A stretch of DNA of 64,000 nt from Flavobacterium sp. (GCF_024642105.1 NZ_JAHEBT010000053.1:62001-126000), one strand, 5' to 3'; numbered from the stretch's first letter, positions 36,875 through 47,748 are shown. The notes: generated by a model not told the origin, from the sequence alone. Numbers and translations are program-made.

Positions 36875-38068
36875 TTAAGAAAGTGCCGCTTGAACTTGGT
36901 CAGCTGCTTCTTGGAATTCAACAGCAGATAAGATTGGCATTCCTGAATTATCAATTAATTCTTTTGCAATGGCAGCATTAGTACCTTGTAAACGAACAAT
37001 GATTGGCACTTTAATAGCGTCACCCATATTTTTGTACGCATCAACTACCCCTTGTGCCACACGGTCACAACGAACAATTCCACCAAAAATATTAATTAAG
37101 ATAGCTTTTACGTTAGGATCTTTTAAGATAATACGGAAAGCAGTCTCAACACGTTTAGCATCAGCAGTACCACCTACGTCAAGGAAGTTGGCTGGTTCAA
37201 AACCTGCATATTTAATTAAATCCATAGTAGCCATCGCTAATCCAGCTCCGTTTACCATACATCCTACAGTTCCATCAAGATCCACATAATTTAAGCCTAC
37301 TTCTTTAGCTTCTACTTCAATTGGATTTTCCTCACGAATATCACGCATATCAGCATATACTTTTTGTCTGTATAAAGCGTTATCATCGATATTTACTTTA
37401 GCATCAACTGCTAAAATTTTATCGTCAGATGTTTTTAATACTGGGTTAATTTCAAACATAGAGGCATCAGATCCAATATATGCATTGTATAAAGCAGTAA
37501 TGAATTGTACCATTTCTTTGAAAGCGTTTCCAGAAACACCTAAATTAAAAGCAACTCTTCTTGCTTGGAATCCTTGTAATCCAACAGCAGGATCAATTTC
37601 CTCTGTAAAAATTAAGTGTGGAGTATGTTCAGCCACTTCTTCGATATCCATTCCACCTTCAGTAGAATACATAATCATGTTGCGACCTGTAGCTCTGTTC
37701 AACAAAACAGATACATAAAATTCAGACGTTTCACTTTCACCTGGATAATACACATCCTCAGCGATTAAAACTTTGTGTACTTTTTTTCCTTCTGCAGAAG
37801 TTTGAGGTGTTACCAATTGCATTCCGATGATTTGCTCAGAAATCTCTTCTACTTGTTGCAAGTTTTTAGCCAACTTAACACCACCACCTTTTCCTCGTCC
37901 ACCTGCGTGAACTTGTGCTTTAACTACGTACCAACCTGTTCCGGTTTCTGCAGTTAATTGTTTCGCTGCAGCAACAGCTTCTACTGGACTATTAGCTACA
38001 ATTCCGCGTTGAATGCGAACTCCATAACTAGCTAGAATTTCTTTTCCTTGATATTCGTGTATGTTCAT
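36875..38068 (-). CDS. sucC: Succinyl-CoA synthetase, beta subunit (ADP-forming)
   Basis: A 397-residue ATP-grasp subunit that couples succinyl-CoA cleavage to nucleotide triphosphate synthesis in the TCA cycle. Visible blocks are the N-terminal MNIHEYQGKEILASYGV, KAQVHAGGRGKGGGVKLA of the ATP-grasp site, FEINPVLKT with metal ligands, NGAGLAMATMD and NIFGGIVRCD with the phosphate loop. Its partner sucD is not in the window, an arrangement seen in other Flavobacteria. A 407-base gap separates it from divergent gltB. Confidence 0.96.
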   Translation of the reverse strand: MNIHEYQGKEILASYGVRIQRGIVANSPVEAVAAAKQLTAETGTGWYVVKAQVHAGGRGKGGGVKLAKNLQQVEEISEQIIGMQLVTPQTSAEGKKVHKVLIAEDVYYPGESETSEFYVSVLLNRATGRNMIMYSTEGGMDIEEVAEHTPHLIFTEEIDPAVGLQGFQARRVAFNLGVSGNAFKEMVQFITALYNAYIGSDASMFEINPVLKTSDDKILAVDAKVNIDDNALYRQKVYADMRDIREENPIEVEAKEVGLNYVDLDGTVGCMVNGAGLAMATMDLIKYAGFEPANFLDVGGTADAKRVETAFRIILKDPNVKAILINIFGGIVRCDRVAQGVVDAYKNMGDAIKVPIIVRLQGTNAAIAKELIDNSGMPILSAVEFQEAADQVQAALS

Positions 38069-38118
38069 AATTAAGAATTTGTCTGCTTCTCTGAAATTAT
38101 TTCAGAATAAAAGTGCCA

Positions 38119-38126
38119 CAAAAATA
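38119..38126 (-). promoter_or_regulatory. Promoter -7 box of sucC
   Basis: The minus strand reads TATTTTTG, fitting TAnnTTTG, about 50 bases before the sucC ATG. Confidence 0.45.
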
Positions 38127-38257
38127 ACAAAATAATATACATACAATATATTTTTTTCATTAAAAACGAATAGGACTCAAATTATATTCGAAGCTTTCTC
38201 GAAAACAATACTTTTTTAATAAAATTTAAATAAAACAAACTAATTTGTTACAAAAAA

Positions 38258-38280
38258 TAACATTCTGTTATATTTCTGTT
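38258..38280. promoter_or_regulatory. Candidate operator upstream of gltB
   Basis: TAACA-TTC-TGTTA is followed by a second TCTGTT 11 bases after the first. A closely similar sequence lies upstream of lysA at 44546-44566. Confidence 0.4.
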
Positions 38281-38450
38281 TTTAGCCTAAAAATCGGCAT
38301 TTTTAAGGCGATTTTAGCTTGCCATATTGTCAATACCTCAATTCATTCACATTTTAATAACAATATCTTCATTTATACAAGCGTTTTCTATTATTTTGGT
38401 AAAAATCAGCAGAAAAGAGGTTTTGAATTCGGTAAATAGTACGAAATATT

Positions 38451-38458
38451 TAATTTTG
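38451..38458 (+). promoter_or_regulatory. Promoter -7 box of gltBD
   Basis: TAATTTTG fits TAnnTTTG, 17 bases before the gltB ATG. Confidence 0.5.
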
Positions 38459-38475
38459 TAAAAAAATTATCAAGC

Positions 38476-41400
38476 ATGAAAGTTAAAGAACAAGGCCTTT
38501 ATTTACCAGAATTTGAGCACGACAATTGTGGTGCAGGATTTATCTGTAATTTGAATGGAATCAAGTCGAATGATATTATTCACAAAGCACTTGACATCCT
38601 AATAAAGTTAGAGCATCGTGGTGCAGTAAGTGCCGATGGAAGAACGGGAGATGGAGCTGGAATTTTATTTGATATTCCGGACGCTTTCTTCAAAAAAGTA
38701 TGTAATTTCGAGTTGCCTGAAGTTCGTGAATATGCTGTAGGTATGCTTTTTTTACCAAAAAGTCAAAATCAAGTTGATTTTTGTATCACTACTTTTGAAA
38801 AGTGTGTTCAAGATCAAAATTTACAAATATTAGGTTGGAGAGACGTACCAGTTGATGTGTCTAATTTAGGACAAGTAGCTGCGGAAAAAGAACCAACTAT
38901 TAAACAAGTATTCGTTGGTAAAAACGGATTCAATCTTACAGAACAAGAATTCAATGCTAAATTATTTGCTGCAAGAAAGATTTCGGAGCATGCTATCCGT
39001 AATTCTAAAACTTCAGAAAGTCACAAATACTACTTCACTAGTTTATCAACCACTACTATTATATATAAAGGTTTATTGATGCCAGAAGACATCAGTAGAT
39101 ATTATACTGATTTAACAGATACGGATTTGGTAACTCGATTGGCTTTAGTTCACCAACGTTTCTCTACCAATACCTTCCCTTCTTGGGATTTGGCTCAACC
39201 ATTTAGATACATGTGTCATAATGGAGAGATCAATACCTTGAGAGGAAATGTGAGCCGTATGCGTTCTCGTGAAGAATTGATGGAAAGTCCAATTTTTGGA
39301 GAAGACATCAAAAAATTATTCCCAATTATATTAGAAGGAAAATCCGATTCAGCTTCTATGGATATGGTAGTTGAGTTATTATTGATGACTGGACGTTCTT
39401 TACCAGAAGCAATGATGATGGTTGTTCCTGAAGCTTGGGAAAAACACCAAACCATGTCGAAAGAGAAAAAAGCGTTCTACGAATACAACTCTTGTATCAT
39501 GGAGCCTTGGGATGGCCCTGCTTCTATTCCGTTTACTGATGGAAATGTAATTGGAGCTTTATTGGATAGAAATGGACTACGTCCTTCTCGTTATACTTTG
39601 ACAAAAAGTGGATTCGTAATCATGTCTTCTGAAATTGGTGTATTGGATATCGATCCTGAAGATGTAATTCAGCACGGCCGTTTAGAACCAGGAAAAATGT
39701 TCTTGGTAGACATGAACGAAGGTAGAATTATTGAAGATGAAGAAGTTAAAAATGCTGTTGTTACCAAACGTCCTTACCAAAAATGGTTGGATGGAAATTT
39801 AGTTCAATTGGCTCAAATTCCTTACACAAACAACCCTATCCCAACAGAAAGTGTTGATTTCCACACAAGACAACGTTTATTTGGTTATACTATTGAGGAT
39901 TTAAAAACTATCATTAACCCAATGGGAGCAAAAGGTGCTGAAGCCATAAGTTCTATGGGTAATGATACTCCACTGGCTGTTTTGTCTGAACAACCGCAAC
40001 TATTATACAACTATTTCAAACAATTATTTGCTCAGGTAACGAATCCACCTTTGGATGGTATCCGTGAGGAAATCATTACTGATATTAGTTTAGCTGTGGG
40101 TGGGGATTTCAATATTTTTGATATTGATGAAAAACACAGTAAAAAAATCAAAATTCAAAATCCAGTTATCTCTAACGAGGATTTAGATAAAATAAGAAAC
40201 ATTGATCACGCCGATTTCAAATCAGTTACTATTTCTACTTTATACAAAATAGAAAAAGGAGTTAACGGTTTAGAGCGTTCATTAGAAAAATGTATTCAAG
40301 CTACTTACAAAGCGGTTTCTGAAGGATGTAACATTGTTATCCTTTCAGATAGAGGGGTTACTGAGAAATTAGCTCCAATCCCAATGTTATTAGCCTGTTC
40401 TTACATTCACCATACCTTAAATAAATTAGGAGTTCGTTCTAAATTCGGTATTATCATCGAATCGGCTGAGCCACGTGAACCACACCACTTTGCTTTATTA
40501 TTTGGATATGGTGCAAGTGCTATCAACCCATATATGGTAAATGAAATTATTCATGACCAAGTAAATGAAGGACACATCACTGGAGTAAAAGCAGATTACG
40601 CTATTACTAACTACAATAAAGCGATTGCAAAAGGTATCGTTAAGATTATGAATAAAATTGGTATCTCTACCTTACATTCATATAAAGCGGCTCAAATTTT
40701 TGAAATTCTAGGTCTGAACAAATCGTTTAGCACTAAATATTTCCCTTTCACTCCTTCTCGAATTGAAGGTATTGGATTAATGGAAGTAGAAAAAGAAATT
40801 AAGAAAAGACACCAAAAAGCGTTCCCTAATTCTAAAATAGCTAATTTATTGCCTTTAGAAATTGGTGGTATCTACAGATGGAGAAGATCAGGTGAGAAAC
40901 ACATGTTCAACCCTACTACTATTGCTAAATTGCAACAAGCAGTTCGTTTAAACAGCCCAGAAGCCTACCAACAATACTCTGATATGGTCAACAATCAAAG
41001 TAAAAACTTGATGACGATTAGAGGTTTATTTGAATTCAACAATTTAGATCCGATTTCTATTGACGAAGTAGAACCTTGGACAGAAATCGTTAAAAAATTC
41101 AAAACTGGAGCTATGTCTTATGGATCTATCAGTGCTGAAGCTCACGAGAATTTAGCGATTGCCATGAACAGAATTGGTGGTAAGAGTAACTCTGGAGAAG
41201 GTGGTGAAAATCCAAAACGTTTCCAAAAAGAATTAAACGGTGACTCAAAAAATAGTGCTATCAAACAAGTAGCATCAGGACGTTTTGGTGTGTCAATTAA
41301 CTATTTGACTAACGCTAAAGAAATCCAAATTAAAATGGCTCAAGGAGCAAAACCTGGTGAAGGTGGTCAGCTTCCTGGAGAGAAAGTAGTGCCTTGGATT

Positions 41401-42993
41401 GCAGAAACAAGAAATTCAACACCTTATGTTGGATTAATTTCTCCTCCTCCACACCACGACATTTATTCTATTGAAGATTTATCACAATTAATCTTTGACT
41501 TGAAAAATGCCAACCGTGAAGCACGTGTAAACGTAAAATTAGTTTCTGAAGTGGGTGTTGGAACTATTGCTGCGGGTGTTGCCAAAGCAAAAGCCGACGT
41601 AATCTTAATTTCTGGATACGATGGAGGTACTGGTGCTGCACCATTAACTTCCTTACAACATACAGGTATTCCATGGGAATTGGGATTAGCCGAAGCACAA
41701 CAAACTTTGATTCTAAATGACTTAAGAAGTCGTGTGGTTTTAGAGTGTGATGGACAATTAAAAACAGGTCGTGACGTAGCTATTGCTGCTTTATTAGGAG
41801 CAGAAGAATTCGGATTTGCAACCGCTCCATTAGTAGCTTCAGGTTGTATTATGATGAGAGCTTGTCACTTGAATACTTGTCCAGTAGGTATCGCTACACA
41901 AGACCCTGAATTGAGAAAGAATTTCAAAGGAACTCCTGAGCATGTAATTAACTTCATGTATTTTATTGCTGAAGAGTTACGACAAATCATGGCTCAATTA
42001 GGATTCAGAACGTTGAAAGAAATGGTAGGTCAATCACAAAAATTAAATGTGAACAAAGCGATCGATCATTACAAAGCAAATGGCTTGGATTTATCAACTA
42101 TCCTTTACAAACCAGAAAAAGCAAACGTAGTTCCAAATCACAATACTACAACTCAAGATCACGCTTTAGAAAACGTATTGGATTTTGATATTATCAAAGC
42201 AGCTATTCCTTCTATTTATAGAAAAGAGAAAACAAGAGTTACTTTCAATATCAAAAACACAGACCGTTCAGTTGGTGCAATTTTAAGTAACGAGATTTCT
42301 AAAATATACGGAGCACAAGGACTTCCAGACGACACCATCTTAGTAGACTTTACAGGTTCTGCTGGACAAAGTTTTGGAGCTTTTGCTACGAATGGATTGT
42401 CATTCAAAATCCACGGTAACTGTAACGATTACTTAGGAAAAGGGCTTTCTGGTGGTAAATTAATCATCAAAGTACCACCTACGGCAACTTTCAAACCAGA
42501 AGAGAACATCATCATTGGTAACGTTGCTCTTTACGGAGCGATTACTGGTGAAGCCTATATCAATGGTATGGCTGGAGAGCGTTTTGCAGTACGAAATTCT
42601 GGTGCAACAGCAGTTGTAGAAGGAATTGGAGATCACGGTTGTGAATACATGACGGGTGGTAACGTAGTGATTTTAGGTAAAACAGGTAGAAACTTTGCTG
42701 CTGGTATGAGTGGTGGTATTGCTTATGTATATGACCCTGAGAAAAAATTCGATGCCACTGTTTGTAATATGGAAATGGTCGCTTTCGAAGAAAACGAAGC
42801 AGAAGACATTACTAAATTGAGACGTTTGATTAAAAATCATTCTATGTATACTAATAGCCCATTAGCAAAACGAATTTTAGCGGATTGGGAGAATCAACAA
42901 AAACACTTTATCAAAGTGATGCCAACAGATTACAAAAAAGCATTACAAAGATTGGCAGAAGAAAATAAAGTTGAAGAATTAATAGCACAATAG
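38476..42993 (+). CDS. gltB: Glutamate synthase, large subunit
   Basis: A 1505-residue enzyme that forms two glutamates from glutamine and 2-oxoglutarate. The glutaminase domain begins at Cys18 (DNCGAGFI), which becomes the N-terminal nucleophile after propeptide removal. The FMN-binding synthase barrel (about 860-1230) includes [23 protein letters not shown] and the 3Fe-4S cysteines in [16 protein letters not shown] glutamate-synthase beta-helix domain fills the C-terminus ([21 protein letters not shown]). gltD follows after 2 bases. The pair is the assimilation step of the GS-GOGAT route. Confidence 0.97.
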   Translation: MKVKEQGLYLPEFEHDNCGAGFICNLNGIKSNDIIHKALDILIKLEHRGAVSADGRTGDGAGILFDIPDAFFKKVCNFELPEVREYAVGMLFLPKSQNQVDFCITTFEKCVQDQNLQILGWRDVPVDVSNLGQVAAEKEPTIKQVFVGKNGFNLTEQEFNAKLFAARKISEHAIRNSKTSESHKYYFTSLSTTTIIYKGLLMPEDISRYYTDLTDTDLVTRLALVHQRFSTNTFPSWDLAQPFRYMCHNGEINTLRGNVSRMRSREELMESPIFGEDIKKLFPIILEGKSDSASMDMVVELLLMTGRSLPEAMMMVVPEAWEKHQTMSKEKKAFYEYNSCIMEPWDGPASIPFTDGNVIGALLDRNGLRPSRYTLTKSGFVIMSSEIGVLDIDPEDVIQHGRLEPGKMFLVDMNEGRIIEDEEVKNAVVTKRPYQKWLDGNLVQLAQIPYTNNPIPTESVDFHTRQRLFGYTIEDLKTIINPMGAKGAEAISSMGNDTPLAVLSEQPQLLYNYFKQLFAQVTNPPLDGIREEIITDISLAVGGDFNIFDIDEKHSKKIKIQNPVISNEDLDKIRNIDHADFKSVTISTLYKIEKGVNGLERSLEKCIQATYKAVSEGCNIVILSDRGVTEKLAPIPMLLACSYIHHTLNKLGVRSKFGIIIESAEPREPHHFALLFGYGASAINPYMVNEIIHDQVNEGHITGVKADYAITNYNKAIAKGIVKIMNKIGISTLHSYKAAQIFEILGLNKSFSTKYFPFTPSRIEGIGLMEVEKEIKKRHQKAFPNSKIANLLPLEIGGIYRWRRSGEKHMFNPTTIAKLQQAVRLNSPEAYQQYSDMVNNQSKNLMTIRGLFEFNNLDPISIDEVEPWTEIVKKFKTGAMSYGSISAEAHENLAIAMNRIGGKSNSGEGGENPKRFQKELNGDSKNSAIKQVASGRFGVSINYLTNAKEIQIKMAQGAKPGEGGQLPGEKVVPWIAETRNSTPYVGLISPPPHHDIYSIEDLSQLIFDLKNANREARVNVKLVSEVGVGTIAAGVAKAKADVILISGYDGGTGAAPLTSLQHTGIPWELGLAEAQQTLILNDLRSRVVLECDGQLKTGRDVAIAALLGAEEFGFATAPLVASGCIMMRACHLNTCPVGIATQDPELRKNFKGTPEHVINFMYFIAEELRQIMAQLGFRTLKEMVGQSQKLNVNKAIDHYKANGLDLSTILYKPEKANVVPNHNTTTQDHALENVLDFDIIKAAIPSIYRKEKTRVTFNIKNTDRSVGAILSNEISKIYGAQGLPDDTILVDFTGSAGQSFGAFATNGLSFKIHGNCNDYLGKGLSGGKLIIKVPPTATFKPEENIIIGNVALYGAITGEAYINGMAGERFAVRNSGATAVVEGIGDHGCEYMTGGNVVILGKTGRNFAAGMSGGIAYVYDPEKKFDATVCNMEMVAFEENEAEDITKLRRLIKNHSMYTNSPLAKRILADWENQQKHFIKVMPTDYKKALQRLAEENKVEELIAQ

Positions 42994-42995
42994 TC

Positions 42996-44450
42996 ATGGG
43001 AAAGATAGGTGGATTTAAAGAATATAGTAGAGCGGATGAAAGTAATATCGCTGTAGCAGAACGTGTTTCTAATTACAATGAATTTACAGTTTCGTTATCG
43101 AAAGAAAAAATAAAAGAACAAGGTTCAAGATGTATGGATTGCGGTATTCCGTTCTGTCATAGTTCCTGTCCGTTAGGAAATTTAATTCCTGATTTTAACG
43201 ACATGGTACACCAAGAAGAATGGGAAAGCGCTTTAGCTATCTTGCAATCAACCAACAACTTCCCTGAATTTACTGGAAGATTATGCCCTGCTCCATGCGA
43301 AAAATCATGTGTATTAGGTATCATCAAGGAACCAGTTGCTATTGAAAATATTGAAAAAAATATTATCGAAAGAGGTTTTGCTGAAGGTTGGATCAAACCA
43401 CAAGTTCCTGCACAAAGAACAGGTAAAACGGTAGCTGTTGTAGGTTCTGGACCTGCTGGATTAGCTGCCGCACAACAATTGAACCGTGCCGGTCATACCG
43501 TAACCGTTTTTGAAAGAGACAATGCTATTGGAGGTTTATTGCGTTACGGAATTCCAAACTTCAAATTAGAAAAAGGAATCATCGACAGACGTGTTGCTAT
43601 CTTAGAAGCAGAAGGAATCACTTTTAAAACCAACGTTCACGTTGGTGTCAACTTCAGTGTAGATGAATTAAATGCTTTTGATTCTGTTGTGCTTTGTGGT
43701 GGTGCTACCGAAAGAAGAGGCTTACCTACTAAAGGTGCTGATGCTAAAGGTGTAGTGCAAGCGATGACATTCTTAACACAGCAAACTAAAGTAGTTTGGG
43801 GAGAATCTGTTCCTGACCAAATTTTAGCTACTGGTAAAGATGTAATCGTTATTGGTGGTGGAGATACTGGTTCTGACTGTGTGGGTACTTCTAACAGACA
43901 AGGAGCAAAATCAGTAACTAACTTTGAGATTATGCCAAAACCACCAGTTGGAAGAAGCGAATCGACTCCTTGGCCTTACTGGCCGTTACAATTGAAAACT
44001 TCGTCTTCGCACGAAGAAGGTTGTAATAGAAACTGGTTGATTAACACCAAAGAGTTCATCACTAATGATAAAGGCGAATTAACGGCTTTAAAAACAGTGG
44101 AGGTAGAATGGAAAATCGTTCCAGGACAACGCCCTGAATTAATTGAAAAGGAGGGTTCAGAAAAAATATGGCCTTGTGACTTAGCGTTATTAGCACTTGG
44201 ATTTACAGGTCCTGAGAAAACGTTAAGTGAGCAATTAGGCATTGAGACTGATTTCAGAACTAATTATAAAGCAACTAACTACCAAACCAATGTACCTCAC
44301 ATTTTCACTGCTGGTGATATGAGAAGAGGACAATCATTAATTGTTTGGGCTATCTCTGAAGGTCGTGAAGCGGCTAGAGAAGTAGATTTGTTCTTAATGG
44401 GATCAACTAACTTACCTACAAAAGGTAACGGAGACTTACCTAGTTTGTAA
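42996..44450 (+). CDS. gltD: Glutamate synthase, small subunit
   Basis: A 484-residue subunit that carries electrons from NADPH to GltB. The N-terminal ferredoxin-like domain has two cysteine clusters for 4Fe-4S centres, CMDCGIPFCHSSCPLGN and CPAPCEKSCVLG. It is followed by an FAD-binding VVGSGPAGLAAA, the NADPH-binding VIGGGDTGSDCVG and a C-terminal FAD motif TAGDMRRGQSLIVWAI. It starts 2 bases after gltB and is surely cotranscribed; a terminator follows. Confidence 0.97.
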   Translation: MGKIGGFKEYSRADESNIAVAERVSNYNEFTVSLSKEKIKEQGSRCMDCGIPFCHSSCPLGNLIPDFNDMVHQEEWESALAILQSTNNFPEFTGRLCPAPCEKSCVLGIIKEPVAIENIEKNIIERGFAEGWIKPQVPAQRTGKTVAVVGSGPAGLAAAQQLNRAGHTVTVFERDNAIGGLLRYGIPNFKLEKGIIDRRVAILEAEGITFKTNVHVGVNFSVDELNAFDSVVLCGGATERRGLPTKGADAKGVVQAMTFLTQQTKVVWGESVPDQILATGKDVIVIGGGDTGSDCVGTSNRQGAKSVTNFEIMPKPPVGRSESTPWPYWPLQLKTSSSHEEGCNRNWLINTKEFITNDKGELTALKTVEVEWKIVPGQRPELIEKEGSEKIWPCDLALLALGFTGPEKTLSEQLGIETDFRTNYKATNYQTNVPHIFTAGDMRRGQSLIVWAISEGREAAREVDLFLMGSTNLPTKGNGDLPSL

Positions 44451-44468
44451 AAACAACACAACACACTT

Positions 44469-44508
44469 AACATCCCTTGGTATTGTATATCAAGGGATGT
44501 TTATTTTT
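44469..44508 (+). terminator. Terminator of gltBD
   Basis: CATCCCTTG (44471-44479) pairs with CAAGGGATG (44491-44499), followed by a T-rich tail. Confidence 0.7.
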
Positions 44509-44545
44509 ATAAAATACACAAAATCACATTTAATGTTTAAAAACA

Positions 44546-44568
44546 AACATTTTGTTATATTTTGTTAA
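44546..44568. promoter_or_regulatory. Candidate operator upstream of lysA
   Basis: AACA-TTT-TGTT (44546-44556) and a second TTTGTTA exactly 10 bases after the first (44551 and 44561). It resembles the gltB element at 38258-38280 and sits about 15-40 bases upstream of the lysA -33 box. Confidence 0.4.
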
Positions 44569-44582
44569 AGAATTCCATTTTA

Positions 44583-44614
44583 TTTGTTTGTGAGAAGAAA
44601 GAATAATAAATTTG
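44583..44614 (+). promoter_or_regulatory. lysA promoter (-33 and -7 boxes)
   Basis: TTTG (44583-44586), a 20-base spacer, and TAAATTTG (44607-44614): a full consensus match, 17 bases before the ATG. Confidence 0.65.
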
Positions 44615-44631
44615 CTCAAAATTAGAATCCA

Positions 44632-45849
44632 ATGCAAGGAAAAGACTTATTACAATTAGCAGAACAATTTGGTAGCCCCTTATATGTTTATGATGCCGAA
44701 AAAATACAATCTCAATACAACCGATTAACCAAAGCGTTTTCTAAAGTAGATACCCTTCGCATTAATTATGCTATGAAAGCATTATCTAATGTAGCCATTC
44801 TTCAATTATTGAGAGATATGGGTTCTGGTTTAGATACAGTTTCTATTCAAGAGGTTTTACTAGGATTACACGCAGGCTATGCTCCTGAAAAAATATTCTT
44901 TACTCCTAACGGTGTTTCTTTAGAAGAAATCGAAGAAGTTGCTGCTATGGGAGTGCAGATCAATATTGACAACTTGTCTATTTTAGAGCAATTTGGAACT
45001 AAATATCCAGAGACACCAGTTTGTATTCGTATCAATCCACACGTAATGGCGGGAGGAAATACCAATATTTCTGTAGGTCATATTGATAGTAAATTTGGTA
45101 TTTCAATTCATCAATTGCCACACTTAATTCGTATTGTAGAAAATACAAAAATGAATATTGTGGGGATTCACATGCACACAGGATCGGATATTTTAGATAT
45201 TGAAGTATTCTTGTATGCTGCTGAAATCTTATTTGATGTGGCTAAAAACTTCAAAAACTTAGAATTCTTAGATTTTGGAAGCGGTTTCAAAGTACCGTAC
45301 AAAAAAGACGATATTGAAACGGATATTGAAGAGTTGGGTAAAAAATTATCAAAACGTTTCAATGATTTCTGTACGGAGTATGGTAAAGATTTGACATTAA
45401 TCTTTGAACCTGGAAAATTCTTAGTGAGTGAGGCAGGATTCTTCTTGGCAAAAGTAAATGTGGTAAAACAAACTACTTCTACTGTTTTTGCAGGAGTGGA
45501 TAGTGGTTTCAACCATTTGATTCGTCCAATGTTGTACGGATCACAACACCATATCGAAAACATTTCTAATCCTGAAGGAAAAGAGCGTTTCTATTCTGTT
45601 GTGGGTTATATCTGCGAAACGGATACTTTTGCAAACAACAGACGAATAGCTGAAATTAATGAAGGTGATATCCTTTGTTTCAGAAATGCAGGAGCTTATT
45701 GTTTCTCTATGTCATCGAATTACAATTCAAGATACAAACCAGCCGAAGTATTATGGCTGAATGGTCAAGGTCATTTAATTCGTGCCAAAGAATCGTTTGA
45801 AGATTTATTACGCAATCAAATTCCGTTGCCAGTTGCAGCAACTGTTTAA
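44632..45849 (+). CDS. lysA: Diaminopimelate decarboxylase
   Basis: A 405-residue PLP enzyme for the last step of lysine synthesis, decarboxylating meso-diaminopimelate. The fold-III decarboxylase pattern includes Lys49 in YAMKALSN (Schiff base), the barrel motif GIHMHTGSDI, the PLP-phosphate glycines in DFGSGFKVPY, EPGKFLVSEAG, and the C-terminal CETDTFANNR where Cys begins the substrate loop. Length is normal. It is monocistronic between the gltBD terminator and its own terminator. Confidence 0.93.
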   Translation: MQGKDLLQLAEQFGSPLYVYDAEKIQSQYNRLTKAFSKVDTLRINYAMKALSNVAILQLLRDMGSGLDTVSIQEVLLGLHAGYAPEKIFFTPNGVSLEEIEEVAAMGVQINIDNLSILEQFGTKYPETPVCIRINPHVMAGGNTNISVGHIDSKFGISIHQLPHLIRIVENTKMNIVGIHMHTGSDILDIEVFLYAAEILFDVAKNFKNLEFLDFGSGFKVPYKKDDIETDIEELGKKLSKRFNDFCTEYGKDLTLIFEPGKFLVSEAGFFLAKVNVVKQTTSTVFAGVDSGFNHLIRPMLYGSQHHIENISNPEGKERFYSVVGYICETDTFANNRRIAEINEGDILCFRNAGAYCFSMSSNYNSRYKPAEVLWLNGQGHLIRAKESFEDLLRNQIPLPVAATV

Positions 45850-45855
45850 TACACA

Positions 45856-45890
45856 AAAAAATCCCGCTCTAATGAACGGGATTTTTTTAT
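45856..45890 (+). terminator. Terminator of lysA
   Basis: AAATCCCG pairs with CGGGATTT around CTCTAATGAA, followed by seven T. Confidence 0.8.
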
Positions 45891-45901
45891 AAAAACATTT
45901 C

Positions 45902-46086
45902 GTCCCTACGGGACTTTTTATTTGAACACAGGTTTTTTTTACCAATATACTGTCCCGATGGGACAATATGAACAAGTAAATTGAAGTAAAAACTTTTTTA
46001 TTTACTCATTATCTACACAAAAATCCCATAGGGATTAAATTTAGGTAATTAACAGTAAACACCTCACTGCAAAGTCCCGTAGGGAC
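45902..46086. repeat. Cluster of four short palindromes (GTCCC-N3-GGGAC)
   Basis: Four palindromes of 13 bases lie at 45902-45914 (spacer TAC), 45952-45964 (GAT), 46023-46035 (ATCCC-ATA-GGGAT) and 46074-46086 (GTA). Starts are 50, 71 and 51 bases apart. The first and last share flanking bases when one is reversed, so they face each other. The rest of this gap is AT-rich and holds no gene. It resembles REP-like palindromic clusters in Bacteroidetes. Confidence 0.7.
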
Positions 46087-46131
46087 TACATTTATTCTGG
46101 TAAAATCTTAATTAAATAATCCTTTTTAAAT

Positions 46132-47748
46132 TTATTTTTTCTCTAACAACTCCTCCAAAACTTCTGCTTCTGTTCCATTGGTAAAAGGAATTTTCAACAA
46201 TTGTGAAAGCGTAGGCGCAATTTGAGTAATGTGTTTTTTAGTATGAGAGTTGCCTTTTGGCACATGCCAACCATAAAATAACATCGGTACGTGCGTGTCA
46301 TAACTATTTGGAGAACCGTGAGTAGTTCCCGTCTCAATGTATTCCATATAACCTGCTTTGTCCAAAATAAAAATATCTCCATTTTGCTTTGGGTCATATC
46401 CTTTAGCAATAAAACTTAAAAAATAATCGTCTCCTGTCGAAGTTAGAATTTCTTCTTCGGTATAGACACGTTTCACTTGGTCTTGCGTCATTAAAAAGTC
46501 TTTGAAACTTTGTTTCACTTTGGCCAATTCCAAACCTTTTTCTTTCAATACTGATTTATTAAAGAACAAATTGAAATTTGAATAATTCAATACTACATCA
46601 ACTCCAAAAGTGTCTACAGAAAATTTTCTCAAAGCAGCATCAACATTTTTAACCGGTACATTTTTCACATTGTATTTGTTGTCTTTCAAATAATTTGGAT
46701 TCTCAGCTCCAGCGTGATCTGCAGTTAAAAACAATACATAATTGTCTTTTCCAACCGTTTGGTCTAAATACGTCAAGAACTTAGCTAATGTCAAATCCAA
46801 ACGCAAATACGTATCTTGTAATTCCATAGAACGAGGCCCAAAAGTATGTCCCACATAATCTGTTGAAGAGAAACTTACTGTCAAGAAATCAGTAATCGCG
46901 TCTTTACCTAATTGTTCTTTATCAATAGCTCTTATGGCTAAATCAGCCAAAATATCATTCCCAAAAGGAGTAGTTCGCAATACATCAGCTCCTTTTTCGT
47001 CGTATATTTTTTTCAAATTATACGGAAAAACGGGTCCTGTGGTTTTATCTATTTTACCTTCATACGGGTTATCATCTACTAAACTTTCATCATAAGTAGC
47101 AACTGGTTTTAACAAATCCCAACCACCGTTGATGTAATTCATATAACGCTTTTCGTTATTAAATTCCGTTACCCATTCCGGCAAACTAGCCCCATAAAAT
47201 GTACTCGAAATAAACGCTCCGGTTTTACTGTACCAATACGCACCATTAGCAAAATGCCCTGCCGGTAAAATAGCGCCACGGTCTTTAATACTCATGCCTA
47301 TGACTTTTCCTCTAAAGTTAGTAGCCATTCGCAATTCGTCAGTAATAGTAGTGCTTAACAAGTTCTTAGGCGACATAGCGCCTTCTTTATCTGTTCCGTC
47401 GCCAAGCGTTTTCACACTAGCATCATCCGTACAATACATCTCTTTTCCAGTAGCACGATTGAACCATTCGTTACCTACAATTCCGTGTGTAGCAGGTGTT
47501 GTTCCGGTGTAAATAGAAGCATGTCCTGGAGCCGTATAAGTAGGTACATAATTGTAATGCATGTTATGAAAAGTATATCCTCCGTTCATAATACGCTTAA
47601 AACCGTTAGCAGAAAAATCATCTGAAAAACGATACAAATATTCCATTTTCATTTGGTCCACCACAATTCCAACTACCAATTTTGGACGTTGTTGCGCTTG
47701 AACAGTCAAAACAAGACTAAAAGTCAAAAACAATACTAATTTCTTCAT
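46132..47748 (-). CDS. pafA: Alkaline phosphatase PafA
   Basis: A 538-residue secreted or periplasmic phosphate-monoester hydrolase of the alkaline-phosphatase superfamily. A signal peptide (about 1-19, ending VQAQ) precedes VVGIVVDQM with a metal-binding Asp. The nucleophile is Thr72 in PTYTAPGHASIYTG. Other zinc ligands are in SSTDYVGHTFGP and LTADHAGAENP, with the C-terminal His in THGSPNSYDTHVP. The family is the widespread phosphate-irrepressible PafA of Flavobacteria. It is transcribed alone; no pho-box-like element was recognised in the short upstream region. Confidence 0.93.
   Translation of the reverse strand: MKKLVLFLTFSLVLTVQAQQRPKLVVGIVVDQMKMEYLYRFSDDFSANGFKRIMNGGYTFHNMHYNYVPTYTAPGHASIYTGTTPATHGIVGNEWFNRATGKEMYCTDDASVKTLGDGTDKEGAMSPKNLLSTTITDELRMATNFRGKVIGMSIKDRGAILPAGHFANGAYWYSKTGAFISSTFYGASLPEWVTEFNNEKRYMNYINGGWDLLKPVATYDESLVDDNPYEGKIDKTTGPVFPYNLKKIYDEKGADVLRTTPFGNDILADLAIRAIDKEQLGKDAITDFLTVSFSSTDYVGHTFGPRSMELQDTYLRLDLTLAKFLTYLDQTVGKDNYVLFLTADHAGAENPNYLKDNKYNVKNVPVKNVDAALRKFSVDTFGVDVVLNYSNFNLFFNKSVLKEKGLELAKVKQSFKDFLMTQDQVKRVYTEEEILTSTGDDYFLSFIAKGYDPKQNGDIFILDKAGYMEYIETGTTHGSPNSYDTHVPMLFYGWHVPKGNSHTKKHITQIAPTLSQLLKIPFTNGTEAEVLEELLEKK

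Larger units (their letters stand above)
38069..38475. promoter_or_regulatory. Divergent sucC/gltB control region
   Basis: This is the only gene-free stretch over 300 bases. It holds a minus-strand -7 box for sucC (TATTTTTG, 38119-38126), the inverted repeat TAACA-TTC-TGTTA (38258-38270) with a further TCTGTT at 38275-38280, and a gltB -7 box TAATTTTG (38451-38458). A 64-codon frame at 38245-38439 has no start context or recognisable product and is not called. Confidence 0.5.

Noticed and set aside
38245..38439. 64-codon frame in the sucC/gltB gap
   Set aside because: AT-rich, no start context, overlaps the palindromic operator-like site, no family pattern.
45902..46086. CRISPR array
   Set aside because: The repeated units are only 13 bases, spacings are unequal, units vary and face different ways, and no cas gene is present.
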